From: Spirogloea muscicola
Lineage: Eukaryota > Streptophyta > Zygnematophyceae > Spirogloeales > Spirogloeaceae
Assembly (NCBI GenBank): GCA_009602725.1
Contig: WELB01000350.1
Span: forward strand, 68,032-91,390
DNA: 23,359 bases
Direction: 5' to 3'
Of the stretch, positions 1-11,090 are shown one piece after another. Made by a program: the position numbers and the translations under genes. Positions within the stretch are counted from its first letter, which is position 1. Each line of letters starts with the position of its first letter. A model generated the notes under the pieces. The model did not search any database, had not been told where the DNA came from, and saw only the letters and a program-made list of their open reading frames with translations.

Positions 1-1
1 G

Positions 2-3000
2 GCCTCCGTCCCCTGGCGCATCCGCGCCGCGCCCGAGGCGAGCGGCAGCCCGGCGCCCGCGGCCGCCGAGTACGCGCCCGTCCTGCTCGTGGACAGCCCC
101 GAGGACGCCGACCTCGTCGGCTGGGACGCCCTCCGCGGTGAGGCCTGCCTGCCGCTACACCCCACCTCCCTTGTCGCCTGTGTCGGTGGACGAGGCGGCG
201 GCTGACCCCTTCCCGCCTCCCCCCCCCCCCGCGGCAGCCTCGGGGCTCCGCCAGGCGCTGCGAGCGGCCCAGGAGACGCACCTGCCCGTCTACCTCCCAG
301 TCTACCCGGCGGCGGGCGGGGACGTGGTCGCGTACATCCTGGCAGTGCTGGCCGTGCGCGACCGCAGCCGCCTCCCCGCCGACGTCGGCGTGCTGCCGCC
401 GTCGGTCCTGAGCAGCGCGACCACGGGTTTCATCGTGTCCATCTTCCACGTGGACTTCAACCGGTCGTGGCCGCTGTCCACGGGCGGCCGGGAGGAGGTG
501 TCTGTGACCCTGCTGGACACGCGCGGCCGCCCGCGCCTTCTGCTCGCCGACGCCGACGCCGGCAGCACGCCCTTGGGCTACGTGAGCAGCGAGCCCGACT
601 GCGCAAATTGCACCACCGACAGGCCTCCTCCGCGCTGCATGGCACGCGTCCTTCTGGAGCCCACGCAGGCAGGCCAGGACTTGTCGCTGGGCTTCGAGCT
701 GTGCTGCAGGGCCGTCCATGAAGGTGAGATGCGTTGCCACCCTGCGCCGGCGGCTGCCGGCTCCCGGTCCCGTCACCAGCAGAAATTGCAAGCAGCAGCG
801 TCCACTCGTGCTGGTTGCCCCCTGCGGCGGCTGGGCGACGCTGCCCTTCCGAGGCCACGCTCAGCCCGAAGACAGCAGCGGCTGCATCGCAGGGGCCGTT
901 TGGGGCCACAGTGAGACAATCCCGGAGGCAATCGGTCACCTGAACCCGGCCGCGGCTGGACTACCCGCGGCAGGCCGGCGCTGCAGCCCGGAGATCCAGA
1001 GGGCATGCGTGCTAGATTATGCTTGCGATCAGAGAACGGTCACCACTCCCCCGCAACCGCCATGCTCACGGCCTGCCACTTCGACCCGTGACTGCAGATC
1101 AAGTTGTACCGACGGGCGCGCTGCTCTGGCCGTTTGTCACCCTGGGACTCGCGCTGCTGGTGGGGGCCATGGTGTTCGTATTGGTCAAGCGCCTGGATGC
1201 GGCGAGCAACTCCGTGCGGCGCATGGAGAACCTCAAGAATCTCATGAACTGCGCAATGACGGCAGCCCTTGCAGCGGACGTAGCCAAGTCCAAGTGGGCC
1301 CCTGCACCCTCCACCCACCCAATCAGCAGCGGGCATGCGCCGGCTGATGCCTTGGACGCCGCCGCTCTGCGTGGGCCAGTGGGAGATGCCATGCAGTCCA
1401 GCGCTCCACCGCTCCACGCGCGGCTCGCAGGGTCCAGCCTGCCTGGGCTGCGCCCCGCCCCCGTGCTCGTTCCCGTCCACGCAGCACGCCTCCTGCATGA
1501 GAGAGGCCTTAGGGACGCGCTTGCCTGCCTGCCCGTGTTTCAGATTCCTCGCAACCGTGTCGCACGAGATCCGCACTCCGCTCAACGGAGTGCTGGGAAT
1601 GATGTCGTGCCTGCTCGGGACGCCACTGAGCGCGGTCCAAGCTGACTACACCAACACGGCCATCAACAGCGCCAAGACTCTCGTCACACTCATCAATGAC
1701 ATTCTCGACTTCTCCAAGGTGAGCCCACGTCCACGGCTCCTCCAGAGCCTTCCTGATGCGGTCGCTCGGACCTTCTCTGGCCCGCCCCCGATGCTTCCGG
1801 TGTCCAGCTCCGTCCTGGCAACCGCCTGACAAGTTGCTTGGACGGGGCGGGCTTGCAGATAGAGGCCGGGAAGATGGAGATGGAGCACGTCAGGTTCGAC
1901 CTCCGGTCTGAGGTGGAGAGCGTGCTGAGCCTGTTCCTGGAGAAAGCACGTGAGCGGGGCCTGGAGCTGGCCGTGCTTGTGCAGCCTTCTGTGCCCCAGA
2001 TGGTCATGGGAGACCCCGTGCGCTTCCGGCAGGTCGATCAATGAGCACACACTACTGAGAGTGGCCCACGAGTGCAATTGGGGCATCAGTGGCCTGCAGA
2101 AGTAGCTCACTGGCACTGAGGGCTGAAGAATCTCGCTCTTGCTGCCTGTGCCACACAGGTGCTCATCAACCTCGTCGGCAACAGCTGCAAGTTTACGGAA
2201 ACTGGCCACGTGTTCGTGGTCATCGGCACTCAGCCTGAGCCCGGTGACCCCGACTCTCGGGATGACAGCATCAGCAGCAGCAGCAGTGAGCACGCCGATC
2301 GCTGTTCTCAGTAGTGCTGGCTGTCGTTCGCAGCCTCCATCCTCCTCCGTCAATTGCAATGTCAGCCATCTGCTCTCGCCATTGTAGATACGATACAAGC
2401 AGCACGTTGTATGCTGGTGCGTAAGCGAACGTGTGACAAAGCCTGCCATGGTCGTCCACCCGCTGCTGCAGTGTCCCGAAGCAGCACGAGTTACGCCCAC
2501 AGACGAGGCAGCATCAGCGGCCTGCTCCACCTAGCCCGCTTGAGCATCTCCGACTCTCGCTCGTCCATGAGGTGAGGTCCAAGCCTGCGCTGTGCACAGA
2601 CACCGAGCGGCCCTTGACACGAGCGGGCTTGTGACCCCAGGAGGGTTCCACAAGGTGTCCTTCGGTGGCCCCCAACAGCTCTGCTGTGTCTGCGCGCGCA
2701 GTGGGGACGCCAGTCGGAGGCAGTCACTCGGGGGTTGGCCGACCAAGGGGCTGATCACCGCGGCCACCGCGTCCATCAACCCGCTCCCTGCCAAAGGCGG
2801 CTGCTCTTGGCCGACCCTGAGTGGGAGGCGCAGTGCCACAAGCCAGTGCAACGCGGAGCGGCTGCGCCAGATGGGCGAGCTCTCGCGGCAGCGCGCCGCA
2901 AGCCATCAGGAGGATCAAGGCCAGCCGCAACAGGCGCGGCTGCTGATCTATGTGGAGGACACGGGCATCGGCATGGAGCCGGAGGTGCTCGACAACATCT

Positions 3001-4693
3001 TCGAGCCGTTTGTGCAGGCGGAGGGCGGGCGCAAGTACGGTGGCACCGGCCTGGGCCTGGCCATCTCCAAGCGCCTCTGCACGCTCATGGGAGGCTCCAT
3101 GGACGTGCACTCGGTGCCTACCGTGGGAACCACCTTCAGGCTGCACCTCTGCCTGGACGTCCCCCCGCCGCTCGGCGAGGCGGAGGAGGCGAAGCCCAGC
3201 GGAGTGCCACCTGGGGTGGAGCACTTGCGAGGCAAGCGGGTGCTGTACGTGGATGCTGGGCTGGTGCGCCAGCAGGTGGTGGGCAGCTACATGGAGCGCC
3301 TGAGTGTCGAGCCCGCCGACGCCAGCAGTGTCGATGACGGCTGCAACATGCTGCAAGCGGCGGCCAAGCCCAAGTCGAAGGCCAGCCTCTCCGACCTGTG
3401 CTCGTACTCGCGGCCCCAGCAACCCTTTGACGCGGTCCTTCTGGCGCTGGATGACACCCTGGCCGACAACCTCGGCGCGCCGCTGCGCCTCCTGCAAGCC
3501 TCCTCGCGGCTCGGGACCAGGGCTCTCCCAGTCCTCCTCCTCCTGCCATCCTCTGCGGCACCGTCCCTGGAGGGTGACGCCCTGGCGGCTGGCTACGCCG
3601 TGGCACTGCGGAAGCCCCTCCGCCAGGTCTGCTCAAGCCTCGTGCCGGCCACCTTCTCGGGCGAGATGCCCCAGCATGCCCCGCCAGAGCGAGGTGGTGA
3701 TGGGGTCATCTGTCTCCTGACAGCGCGGTCGGCATTCGGTGCAGAGCACGCTGGCAGCTTCTCTGGTGACCGCCCTCGGCTTGCAGAAGGTGCCCTCCCC
3801 CAGGCGCGCTGTGGTCCACACGCAGAGCCTGGGAGAGCTGTTCCGTGGGCGTCGCATCCTCATTGGTGAGCAGGCCAGGAGGCGCTGCTTCCCGGGGGCC
3901 TGCAGCCGACCAGCTGATACGCGCCACGCGCCACTAGGCACTGACTTCGACAGCGCCGTACGTGGCTGTGTGCAGTGGACGACAACCTGGTGAACCGCAA
4001 GGTGGCCACAACCTTGCTCACCAAGTTTGGCCCAGTGGTGCAAACCGCCAACAACGGGCGGGAAGCACTGCAGCTGCTCCAACCTGGGCATGCCATCGAC
4101 CTTGTCTTCATGGACATCCAAGTGAGATTGAGGGTGCTGCCTACTTGGGGTGCTGCACACCATGACTGACGGTCGAGCGACAAAGATCGGCTCCGCACTA
4201 CACTCGCAGCTCTTGCAGTCATGGGACTCTGACAAGTCACATTGCATGTCTCCATCAGATGCCCGAGATGAATGGCTACGAGACAACGGAGAGGCTGCGG
4301 GCGATGGAGCTGGAGCACCCCCAGGACCGCCGCGTGCCGGTGTGGGCCATGACCGCCGACGTCCTCAAGGTGCGACTCAGTCAGGGACGGCCTCAAAGAA
4401 GACCCTGAATGAGCCGGATCATCGCTGACATGCACCTGATCAACTGAGACGTCTGCATGCGCCCTCGCAGTTCAAAAGTGCGGCAACTTGTCGCCTTTGT
4501 TGTGCAAGGTGGTGGCATCGACTTCTTTCTCCACCCACAAGCTTATGTACATGGTCTTTGTGTATTTCAGGGGACCAAGGAGCGATGCAAGGAAGTGGGG
4601 ATGGACGGGTACATCTCCAAGCCCATCCAGGCCGAAAAGCTCCACAACATCGTGATGCAGATCTTCGACCAGCAGGACCAGCGGGGCAGATGA
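2..4693 (+). CDS. Cytokinin-receptor-like hybrid histidine kinase, 5' end off the window
   Basis: Membrane sensor kinase of the CRE1/AHK type: an extracytoplasmic CHASE domain senses a ligand (cytokinin in plants) and a His-Asp phosphorelay starts inside the cell. Exons: 2-137, 238-723, 1098-1293, 1544-1718, 1859-2032, 2159-2285, 2641-3626, 3745-3865, 3976-4121, 4259-4369, 4571-4693. All joins are GT-AG and in phase, giving 926 residues plus stop; the true N-terminus lies upstream. In order: CHASE (starts EYAPVLL, later [13 protein letters not shown]), a transmembrane helix at 1125-1190 ([19 protein letters not shown]), HisKA with the phospho-acceptor in [10 protein letters not shown] (about 1560), N box [10 protein letters not shown]1 DTGIGM, F box FEPFVQ, G2 [11 protein letters not shown], a degenerate receiver-like domain, then a receiver with VDDN, acceptor Asp in FMDIQMPEMNG and SKPI lysine. 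The exon 6/7 join is the least certain; it falls in the variable region between N and G1 boxes. Kinase identity is very secure; cytokinin as ligand is inferred. Confidence 0.95.
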
Positions 4694-4764
4694 CTGCACC
4701 GAAGTAGTGTACAGGGCTCACAGCACCCGGCCCTCTTAGATGCTCCTCGAGGCCGCCAAAACAT
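4694..4764. other. 71-base gap between two convergent genes
   Basis: The kinase stop (TGA, 4691-4693) and the AASDH-like stop (TGA read on the minus strand, 4767-4765) are separated by only 71 bases. The 3' untranslated regions of the two genes must therefore overlap. No TGTAA-type algal polyadenylation signal is visible in the gap. Confidence 0.85.
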
Positions 4765-7700
4765 TCAGGCTGCCTCAGCAGGCCCCCAGGGCCTCAACTC
4801 GAGGCAGTACAGGTAATCGTCCCTGCAGCCAACGTAGATGTGGCCCCCCAGCATGACAGGAGATGAGAAGACCTCTCCTGGCATCTTGTACAGTAATGCT
4901 GCTGCTGGCTGAGACTGCTGCTCGACCGCAGTGGCGTGAGGACGGCCTTGGAGCTTGCTGCTCGGGGCCGACCCAGTGGCTGTGGGGGCCACGAACACCT
5001 GCACATCTCCTGCTGTGCTGCAACCACACACATACCTGCAGGCAGCAACCAAATCAACAAGCTCAAGGCCAGTCCCTTCCAGAACCAGTCGGACGAGAGG
5101 ACTGGCTCAACAGACTTGCACGTCTGCTTGGAAACGTGCCTGGGTCTGAGCTGTCAGGTCTGGCCATCGAGCCCTCGCTCTGGCAGAAGCTACCAACAGG
5201 TTTGCAGTAGACCACTGAGCTAGTATGCGCGCACGTCAAGTAGCCCAAGCCCCTTCACCAGTCCAAGCTTTTGGCTTCACATTTTTGCAAGGGTGCCGGT
5301 AGCATGGTAGACATTGTTGAGCAGCCTATGTGTCTTAAAGAGCACAGGCTCCAAGGCTTCTTTGATGGAACATGCACTGCAAGTCATCAAACATGAATTG
5401 CAGCACAACAAGCAGATGAGTGCAAGCTTTTCTCAGGGCTTACTGCGACGCCGTCAAGGCGTGAGGAGAGCCCTTGGCCAAGAGGTCATGCACAGCATCC
5501 ACACACGGCGATGCTGTCATCGCAGCACCACAGTCCCTCCTCCACAGCAACTTGCCACCACGCTGTCACCCTCATAGTGGACAAGCTGGTCAACACAGCC
5601 CCTGCAGCGGGCCCTTTCCTACTCCTTCGAAGTTGCTGTTCTGTGACTTCCTCCGCAGTTATGCTATCAGCGTGACACAGGACTGTGGCCCTTTGTGCAA
5701 TGTTTGCATAAAACCTGTGGTGTAAAAAGTACAGTACCAGGCTGATGCAGTATACAAATCCATCCCTGGAGCTTGCGAGAACCTGCACACCTCGTGGTTG
5801 CAAGGGAGGGGAAAGTGAGAGCGCTGGCAAGGTTGACGGCTTCACGTTGACATGCATTACGTCTTGCCTTCTAAGTGCAGACTTGCAGGACACAGTCAGG
5901 GCCAGTACCTGTCCTGGGAGCGCGAGAGAGGTACACAGGCCAGCAAAGATGGGGCCACCAGCAGTAAACTGCGCACAGGCATTTTGGACGTAAACGAGGT
6001 TTGCGAGCTGCGCTTGAGGCTGCCGTAATGATCCCAGTAATGTTTGTGGCAGCATCGAGCAGGTCATTCGACTGTGACGCAGACATATGTTTCGACGCTT
6101 CTGCTACCTCAACAGACAGGCAGCTGTGGTAGTGGCCACGAGCCTCCATTTGTCCAGCTTCAAATTGTTATGCGGGTGTATCAGGAGGGCGGGGGGGGCA
6201 GCAAGGGGGTGGGATGTGTATGCAAGAGCTATGTGGGCGCTTGCCTTCCACAGGGGAGCCCCGCCCGAAGATATGCCTGTCATCGAGCCATCGACTGCTC
6301 CCAAGACAACTGACATCGGCAGTCGAGGATATTTTCGTCAGCCACGGCTCAGAATGTTTGGCAGCAACGAGGAGGACGATCTGTTGCAGGCAGATCTTGT
6401 TGTCTTATATGGAGACTTCGTATGCTAGCATCCTCATGTCATGCCACCTACCTAGTCCACTATCCTTATCCACAGCCGGCACTCCGAAGATGGGCGAGTG
6501 CGCTGTGTAAGACCACCGCACATGGAAAGGCTCCTGTTCACAGAGCTTGCAGCAGTGGTTCAAGCTTCTTTTGCATGAAGCTCGCAGATGCAGAGGGAAG
6601 CCATGATGGCCGCAGGCAGGAAAGTCAGATGGTCCATGTTGCATCTGATCAAAGGATCGTGCTGCATGGCCACTGTATCACAAGCACTTTAAGTACTGCA
6701 ACATGCCCACACCGAGACATCACTTCAACATCACGCAAGACGTGCATGACAGTGTCAAGGATCCCGAGCATTCAAGGACAACCCTGACATGAATTTGCAA
6801 GGGGTTGTTCTCAGGGAAAGCCTTACATCGCCAGCCAAAGCCAAGACATGACCGCTGGTGGTGGCCACGTACACGAGTCGCCGAACCTGTACACCACGTT
6901 TTAATCACACTGTAAGAGGTCATCTAGAGGACCTCACTGGAACACTTGACCTACCTCGCCCCCATGTCCAGGGGTGGACGTTGCGTACACGCGAAATCAA
7001 GATCAAGAGCCGCGCTTTCATGGAGAGCATTAAGACAGCTGTGAGCTATCTGATTGCTGCTCACTGACTCTGTAGAACGATACTTGAGCGCCAAAGTGCT
7101 GATTCACCTCGTCAAGAGCAGGTGAAGCGAAAACACTACCGGGGCACTTGTGCCTCCACATGCACGAAGCCTGAGGTGGCTGCCTCAAAACATACACGTG
7201 CTTATCATGCGAACTGCACCTGCGTACGAGAGTTCCAAATTGACAGCGAGGTAAGCCGAGCACTGAGAGGTGATCTACTTTTGCCAGTGGTGACCGTGCA
7301 AGCAGTCAAACGGAGTGCCACCGTACCAGATGGAGCCTGCCCACGGGTCTACGAGTGGTTGGCACTTGACCTGCCATTTTGGAACCAACCACGAAGCCAT
7401 CTCAGCTTAGTCACTCGTACTCTCCTGAAAGATCCCAGAGCAATAGAAATGTGAGCGTACACCTGACAGCTGCATGAGCATCACATCTCCTTGCACCTCT
7501 GCTGCAGTCGAAAACCTCCAAAGGACGACGCCACGAAGCAGGCAGAGGAAGTATATGTCTCCATCATAGCACCCGATCACAACCTGAAAAGGCCGTCTCT
7601 TGCTTGGTCTTCCTGACATTCAGCTGCATGGCAGGTCGATTGCTCGGAGCTAACACTTCGTTCATGACCTTTGTTCATGAGCATCGAACTCTACTGAACA

Positions 7701-8936
7701 TTGCAGACTTGCACATCAAACTGTTACCAGCCAGAGAAATCCAAATCGGATACAGAAGGATGCAGATACTAATCACCTGTGTCCCATCGAGAGTGACAGC
7801 AGCGGGAGCCTCTATCCGACCACCGAGCTGTGTTTGCCACTGGACTCGTCCGTTGCCGCTTGACTAAGACGGAGTATCTGAGTGAAACATCACGTGTGCA
7901 CTTTGACAAGGAGCCTGGCTCGAGCACTGAAGTGGACCTGGACAGGATACCAGATTGAGCACAAGTGAAGGCAGCAAAGCTTCTTGGCAGAAAGCGTACA
8001 GGGAGCTCACCTGGAAGCACTGGCACACACGAATGTGTGAGCATGGGAGCCTACGAGGATCCTCCAGCCCAGATGATGGTACACGAGCACCGGGGATGCA
8101 TCAATGCACGCACCTAAGAACAACCGCCAGACCACCTTCTCATATTACTCCACACAAGGAGCGGATGTCAGTGGAGGTGGCCACAACCTCCAAGGCCCGA
8201 CAGCTTGAATTGCGGAAACGCCTCATGCACTACCATGCAGTCATTGGTTATTCACATGGTGTGGAATATACCTGGACTTCACCTGGGACAACATCTGAAA
8301 GCGTCAGCTTCAGATCCACATGGGTGTTGTGTTCTCCCATGCCAGGCTGACAAAAGCTTCGGGAAGCTCCAGCACACTACTTAGTGAGGGCTTTGAGGCT
8401 CCCTTCTGAGGCGAAGACGAATCTTGACCTACAATGTCTCCAGGCTGCTGCAAGGCCGGCGCGTCGGGTGGTGCCAGCTGCCAGCTCGACCAGACTGTGG
8501 CATCCTGCGTTACAATGACTGCGAGTTGCGCGTCTGCAGCGATGGCGTGCAGGCGGCCAAGAGGCAAGGCGGGGTCCAGCGGCACAAAGGCGGCACCAAC
8601 TTCCAGAGCAGCCAGCAGCGCGACGAGGTACACTGCGGAGGGCGGCAGGTGCAGGCCGACCAGAGGTGGCAGGGTGCCGGCGCTAGGCTCTGGCGGCAGA
8701 TGGTGGATGAGGAGATGGAGCAGGTGTTGTTGGGCGACCTGCAGCTGCTCAAAGCGCGGGGCAGCAGGCGGCATGGAAGCCCCCAGGTCCTCGAGCACGG
8801 CTGCGCGTGTGGGGATGAGCAGGCAGGCAGCTCGGAAGGCCGCTGCTACGCTCGAGTGGTAGCGGGCGCCCAGCATGAGCGGCAAAGGACGAGGTGTGGA
8901 GCCTTGACCTGCCGCTGGCTGCCCTCCCGCCTCCAT
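4765..8936 (-). CDS. AASDH: AASDH/ACSF4-like protein: partial adenylation domain plus PQQ-like beta-propeller
   Basis: Family knowledge: AASDH (beta-alanine-activating enzyme, U26) joins an AMP-forming adenylation domain, a phosphopantetheine carrier and a C-terminal PQQ-like propeller. Exons, 5' to 3' on the minus strand: 8876 (or 8936) to 8352; 8113 to about 8011 or 8031; 7863-7777; 7583-7497; 7370-7327; 7219-7108; 6886-6827; 6533-6452; 6309-6245; 5968-5909; 5782-5738; 5035-4765. From 7863 to 5738 all phases agree. Diagnostic propeller segments are CIDASPVLV, LVGSHAHTF, WQTQLGGRIEAPA, VVIGCYDGDIYFL, SSHDKHVYVL, CPGSVFASPALDE, LVYVATTSGHVLAL, VVLGAVDGSM, FTAGGPIFAG, SSRDGFVYC and, at the C-terminus, MPGEVFSSPVMLGGHIYVG then CRDDYLYCLEL. 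At least one exon between 5737 and 5036 is unresolved: phase 0 to phase 2, so its length must be 2 mod 3. The adenylation core and carrier are missing, so the locus may be a pseudogene, an internal deletion or a misassembly. Confidence 0.88.
5969..6244 (-). other. GC-AG intron in the AASDH-like gene
   Basis: The exon encoding VLGAVDGSMTG..PLWK ends at 6245 and is followed on the minus strand by GCAAGC, the usual form of a GC donor (AAG/GCAAGC). The acceptor TGCGCAG precedes FTAGGPIFAG at 5968. Phase 0 is kept and the protein matches the family across the join. No usable GT donor lies close by. Confidence 0.7.
8352..8876 (-). other. First exon: N-terminal part of an adenylation (AMP-binding) domain
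   Basis: Translation from ATG 8876 (an in-frame ATG also lies at 8936) gives about 175 residues with the early adenylation-domain landmarks. These are an A1-like FEQLQVAQQHLLHLL stretch and an A2-like ALEVGAAFVPLDPALP, followed by a helix with AVIVTQ. The exon stops at ELPEAF with donor TTT/GTCAGC, just where the P-loop motif A3 (TSGSTGxPK type) should follow. No A3 to A10 motif is found between here and the first propeller exon at 8113. The exon is much more GC-rich than the propeller exons. Confidence 0.8.
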
Positions 8937-9600
8937 GCCAGGGCTTCGCCTCCCACGGTCGACTGGGCCCTCCCGGCTCTCCCTCCCCTTGTCTTCGAGC
9001 TGCGGGCACCAGGCAAGCACCCAGTCGCTACCTGGGGCTCCCAGGTCCTAAAGCCTGGTAGCTGTCTGTGTGCTGCCTCCGTTCATGTGGCTCCACCCCT
9101 CTCTGGCTCTTGCGTTGCACAGCAATTGCCATCTGAGCTTCAGCAGCTGCCTCTGTTGCGAGCAGCGGAATCATGCCAGCTCTTCTCTTGTCCGACTCGT
9201 TGTCTAGCTGACGAGCAGCCCTGACACACCGTGCCTGTCGCCCCTGGAAGTATAGCGGCAGATCAAGCTGTGGTTGCTCCTTGGCGGCCAGCTTCCGCAG
9301 TCGCCGTTGCACTCCTGGGAGCCGGAGAGCCGCTTCGCTCCTCTCTCTGCCGGCTTTCTTCTCGGGCGGTCAGAGCAGTCCCTCGCCAGCCTTGGCCCAT
9401 GCCCGACGAACGACAGACGACGAACAACGAAGCTGCGCGTCTTGCCAGAGGGGCGGGTGCCTGAGAGAGGCCGAGCTCTGAGGGCTGGCGGAAGGCAGGC
9501 GGCAGGCGAGCTTCCTCTCCTGGCAGGGCGCCACGGCCGTGAGCCGCCTGGCCCAGAGGAGCTGGGGCGCAGTGCGGGGCCACACGCTCTCCCCTCGCCC
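8937..9600. other. 5' flank of the AASDH-like gene, no gene supported
   Basis: GC-rich sequence upstream of the AASDH-like start. Open frames on both strands are Arg/Ala/Pro/Gly-rich, with no recognisable motif and no splice-consistent link to the downstream exon. It probably holds the promoter and 5' untranslated region; no element was recognised. Confidence 0.4.
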
Positions 9601-9609
9601 ATCCCCGCT

Positions 9610-9840
9610 TGGCGCCGCTTTGCACAAGGACATGGACCACCCGGCGGCGGTCCAAGCGATTGCTTTGCATCGCCGGGCTGGTGGCGCCCTTGCAGCAGTC
9701 CTCGGGCTTGCGCGGCGGGGTTGCTCTTCCTCCCCTCACCTCATCTGGCTTGTTACTGCTGACACGGGGGTACAGAAAGAAGGTGCTCGCCCATTGAGAA
9801 GAGGGGCTGGCAAAGCCAACCCAAAAAGAATGGACAATGT
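9610..9840. mobile_element. Truncated retrotransposon end (copy a) and an oppositely oriented hairpin tail
   Basis: At about 9640-9775 the plus strand reads AIALHRRAGGALAAVLG and then SSGLLLLTRGY, the C-terminal signature seen in better copies to the right. Directly after it, 9778-9838 is the shared 3' tail in the opposite orientation, with the hairpin at 9804-9822 (GGGCTGGC, AAA loop, GCCAACCC). The join of opposite orientations points to a nested or rearranged insertion. Confidence 0.6.
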
Positions 9841-9915
9841 TCAAAGCCAAAGAAAGAGGTGCTGAAAAAGGACTACACTACAAAGTGCAAGATGGTGCAG
9901 AGGGAGATGTACAGA

Positions 9916-10009
9916 GGGCGCCCTGTCTGCCTAGCCTTTGGCTCCGTCATGAACCCCTGTATGCATCTGGCTGGCAGTTTACAGCCGGTTCTCCAATATC
10001 AGCAGCCGC
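9916..10009 (+). repeat. 94-base repeat B, copy 1
   Basis: This 94-base block recurs at 11253-11346 with about four mismatches by eye. More diverged versions occur at 13658-13731 (plus) and 13235-13322 (minus). One frame reads CLAFGSVMN.CMHLAGSLQP; the minus copy at 13235 reads CLACGSADM..LCMHLAGSL, so the repeat may descend from a zinc-finger-like coding segment of the retrotransposon. It is followed at 10020-10055 by a SSDLLLLTR-type C-terminus (copy b). Confidence 0.75.
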
Positions 10010-10165
10010 ATTATCTTCCTCGCCTCTTCTGACTTGCTACTGCTGACACGGGTAGCGATGTGTGTATTGAGAGATGGGGAGGCCATGTGTGGCCAAGTAC
10101 GAAGGCAAGCACATTGACAAATGCACGTCACCTGCTGCTAAGCCGACCCGCTCAGTCAGCACATA

Positions 10166-10275
10166 GAAAGTGCTCGCCCATTGAGAATAGGGGCTGGAAC
10201 AACCAGCCCGAAAAAGAATGAACAGAGTACGAGAAGGGGGCCAGGGGAAGCGCTAAGAAACAGAAACAAAGCAGC
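10166..10275 (-). mobile_element. Retrotransposon 3' tail with hairpin, minus orientation
   Basis: Read on the minus strand: GTAGCTGCTTTGTTTCTG, then TTAGCGCTTCCCCTGGCCC, the conserved GTTCATTCTTTTTCG block, the hairpin (10191-10209, seven-base stem, five-base loop) and the AATGGGCGAGCACTTTCT end. The same order is found at 14640-14850 (minus), 15500-15640 and 16395-16520 (plus). Confidence 0.7.
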
Positions 10276-10334
10276 TACGCACGTAGAGGTCTGCCTAGCT
10301 AGTGTTGGAGCACATAGAGGTCGCTAACTGATGC

Positions 10335-10900
10335 GGCGGCGGCGGTCCGCGTATCATCGCGGATGTGGTGACCGCCGACTGAGTCGACTCCGCCAACCCC
10401 TCCAAGTCGGCGACGACCGCTGGGCATTCGGTCGCTTTGGCGGCCCGGGGCAAGGAGCGGAAGTATGCCGATCACCCCCCAGGTGATGAGTTCGCGGCCC
10501 TTGCCATAGACGTCCACGGGGCTTACGGCAGCGGCTGGCTGGATCTCCTCCAGCGGCTTGCCCGGCAGGCCATGGAGCGGCGGCCGGGTCCGCCAGGGGG
10601 GCTGCCCGGCTTCAACGCGGCCGGCTCCCTGGCCCAGGTTTTCCGGATGCGGCTCTCCGTGTCCCTTCAACGCTCACTCGCTCATGCCGTCCACTCGCGC
10701 GCGGGCCGTGCTCTTGTTGCTGCTTCCGGGTTCGCCCGGCTGCATCTTTTCCAGCCTCGAGCTACTCTGACCTGATGTTGCTCACCCGCGGGTATTGAAC
10801 TTCGTGTGGTTCCGTCATGTCTAGTTGTCTAGATGCCTAGCTAGTGTTGGAGCTCTTTGGATATTGTCCATTCTTTTTTGGCTGGCTTCTGCCAGCCCCT
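10335..10900 (+). mobile_element. 5'-truncated non-LTR retrotransposon (copy c): RLE-like C-terminus and 3' tail
   Basis: The plus strand encodes PRIIADVVTAD, then AARGKERKYADHPPGDEF, ALAIDVHGAYG, AAGSLAQVFRMRLSVSLQR and finally SYSDLMLLTRGY with stop at 10796-10798. This is the same domain as copies g and h. The coding frame is broken by an in-frame TGA just after DVVTAD and by a frameshift before the C-terminus, so it is dead. The tail carries a hairpin at 10880-10897 (GGCTGGC, TTCT, GCCAGCC). Confidence 0.75.
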
Positions 10901-10929
10901 CTCTTCTATGGGCTTCTGCCAGATGCTCG

Positions 10930-11090
10930 AATACCGGATGGCAATCGACAAGCTCTCGGACTACCAGCCAAGGCTCGACCAGCTTTCTGATGCAACGCAT
11001 GAGCCTGAGCTCGCTGCAGACAAGCTGACACTCGACGTCGCAAATATGACATATAGGCAGCCGGCATACCCATCTGGGCTGGAAGCATAT
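10930..11090 (-). mobile_element. Short retrotransposon C-terminal remnant (copy d)
   Basis: On the minus strand one frame reads YLRRRVSACLQRAQAHALHQ followed by KAGRALAG. This aligns with YRMRLAVSLQRSMARALH in the other copies. A block GCCAGCCCCTCTCTTCTATG is repeated directly at about 10891 and 11104, bracketing the remnant. Confidence 0.55.

Noticed and set aside
1646-2530. Long minus-strand open frame of 294 codons over the kinase gene
   Set aside because: It covers several confirmed kinase exons and introns on the other strand, has no recognisable motif, and is expected in GC-rich DNA.
2592-3869. A single 425-codon kinase reading frame taken as a whole gene
   Set aside because: Only 2641-3626 is exon. 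The frame after 3626 runs into an intron, and the real continuation is [14 protein letters not shown] at 3745.
5480-5740. Minus-strand frame with AWWQVAVEEGLW as the missing propeller blade
   Set aside because: The similarity to a blade strand is too slight and no in-phase splice sites were found.
8113-8340. A 12-base microexon ATGTTGTCCCAG in the AASDH-like gap
   Set aside because: It is bounded by a plausible acceptor and donor but cannot supply the missing motifs, and no family match supports it.
9204-9850. Overlapping Arg/Ala-rich open frames on both strands
   Set aside because: No domain, no consistent splice path, and compositional bias explains them; the right part is repeat tail.
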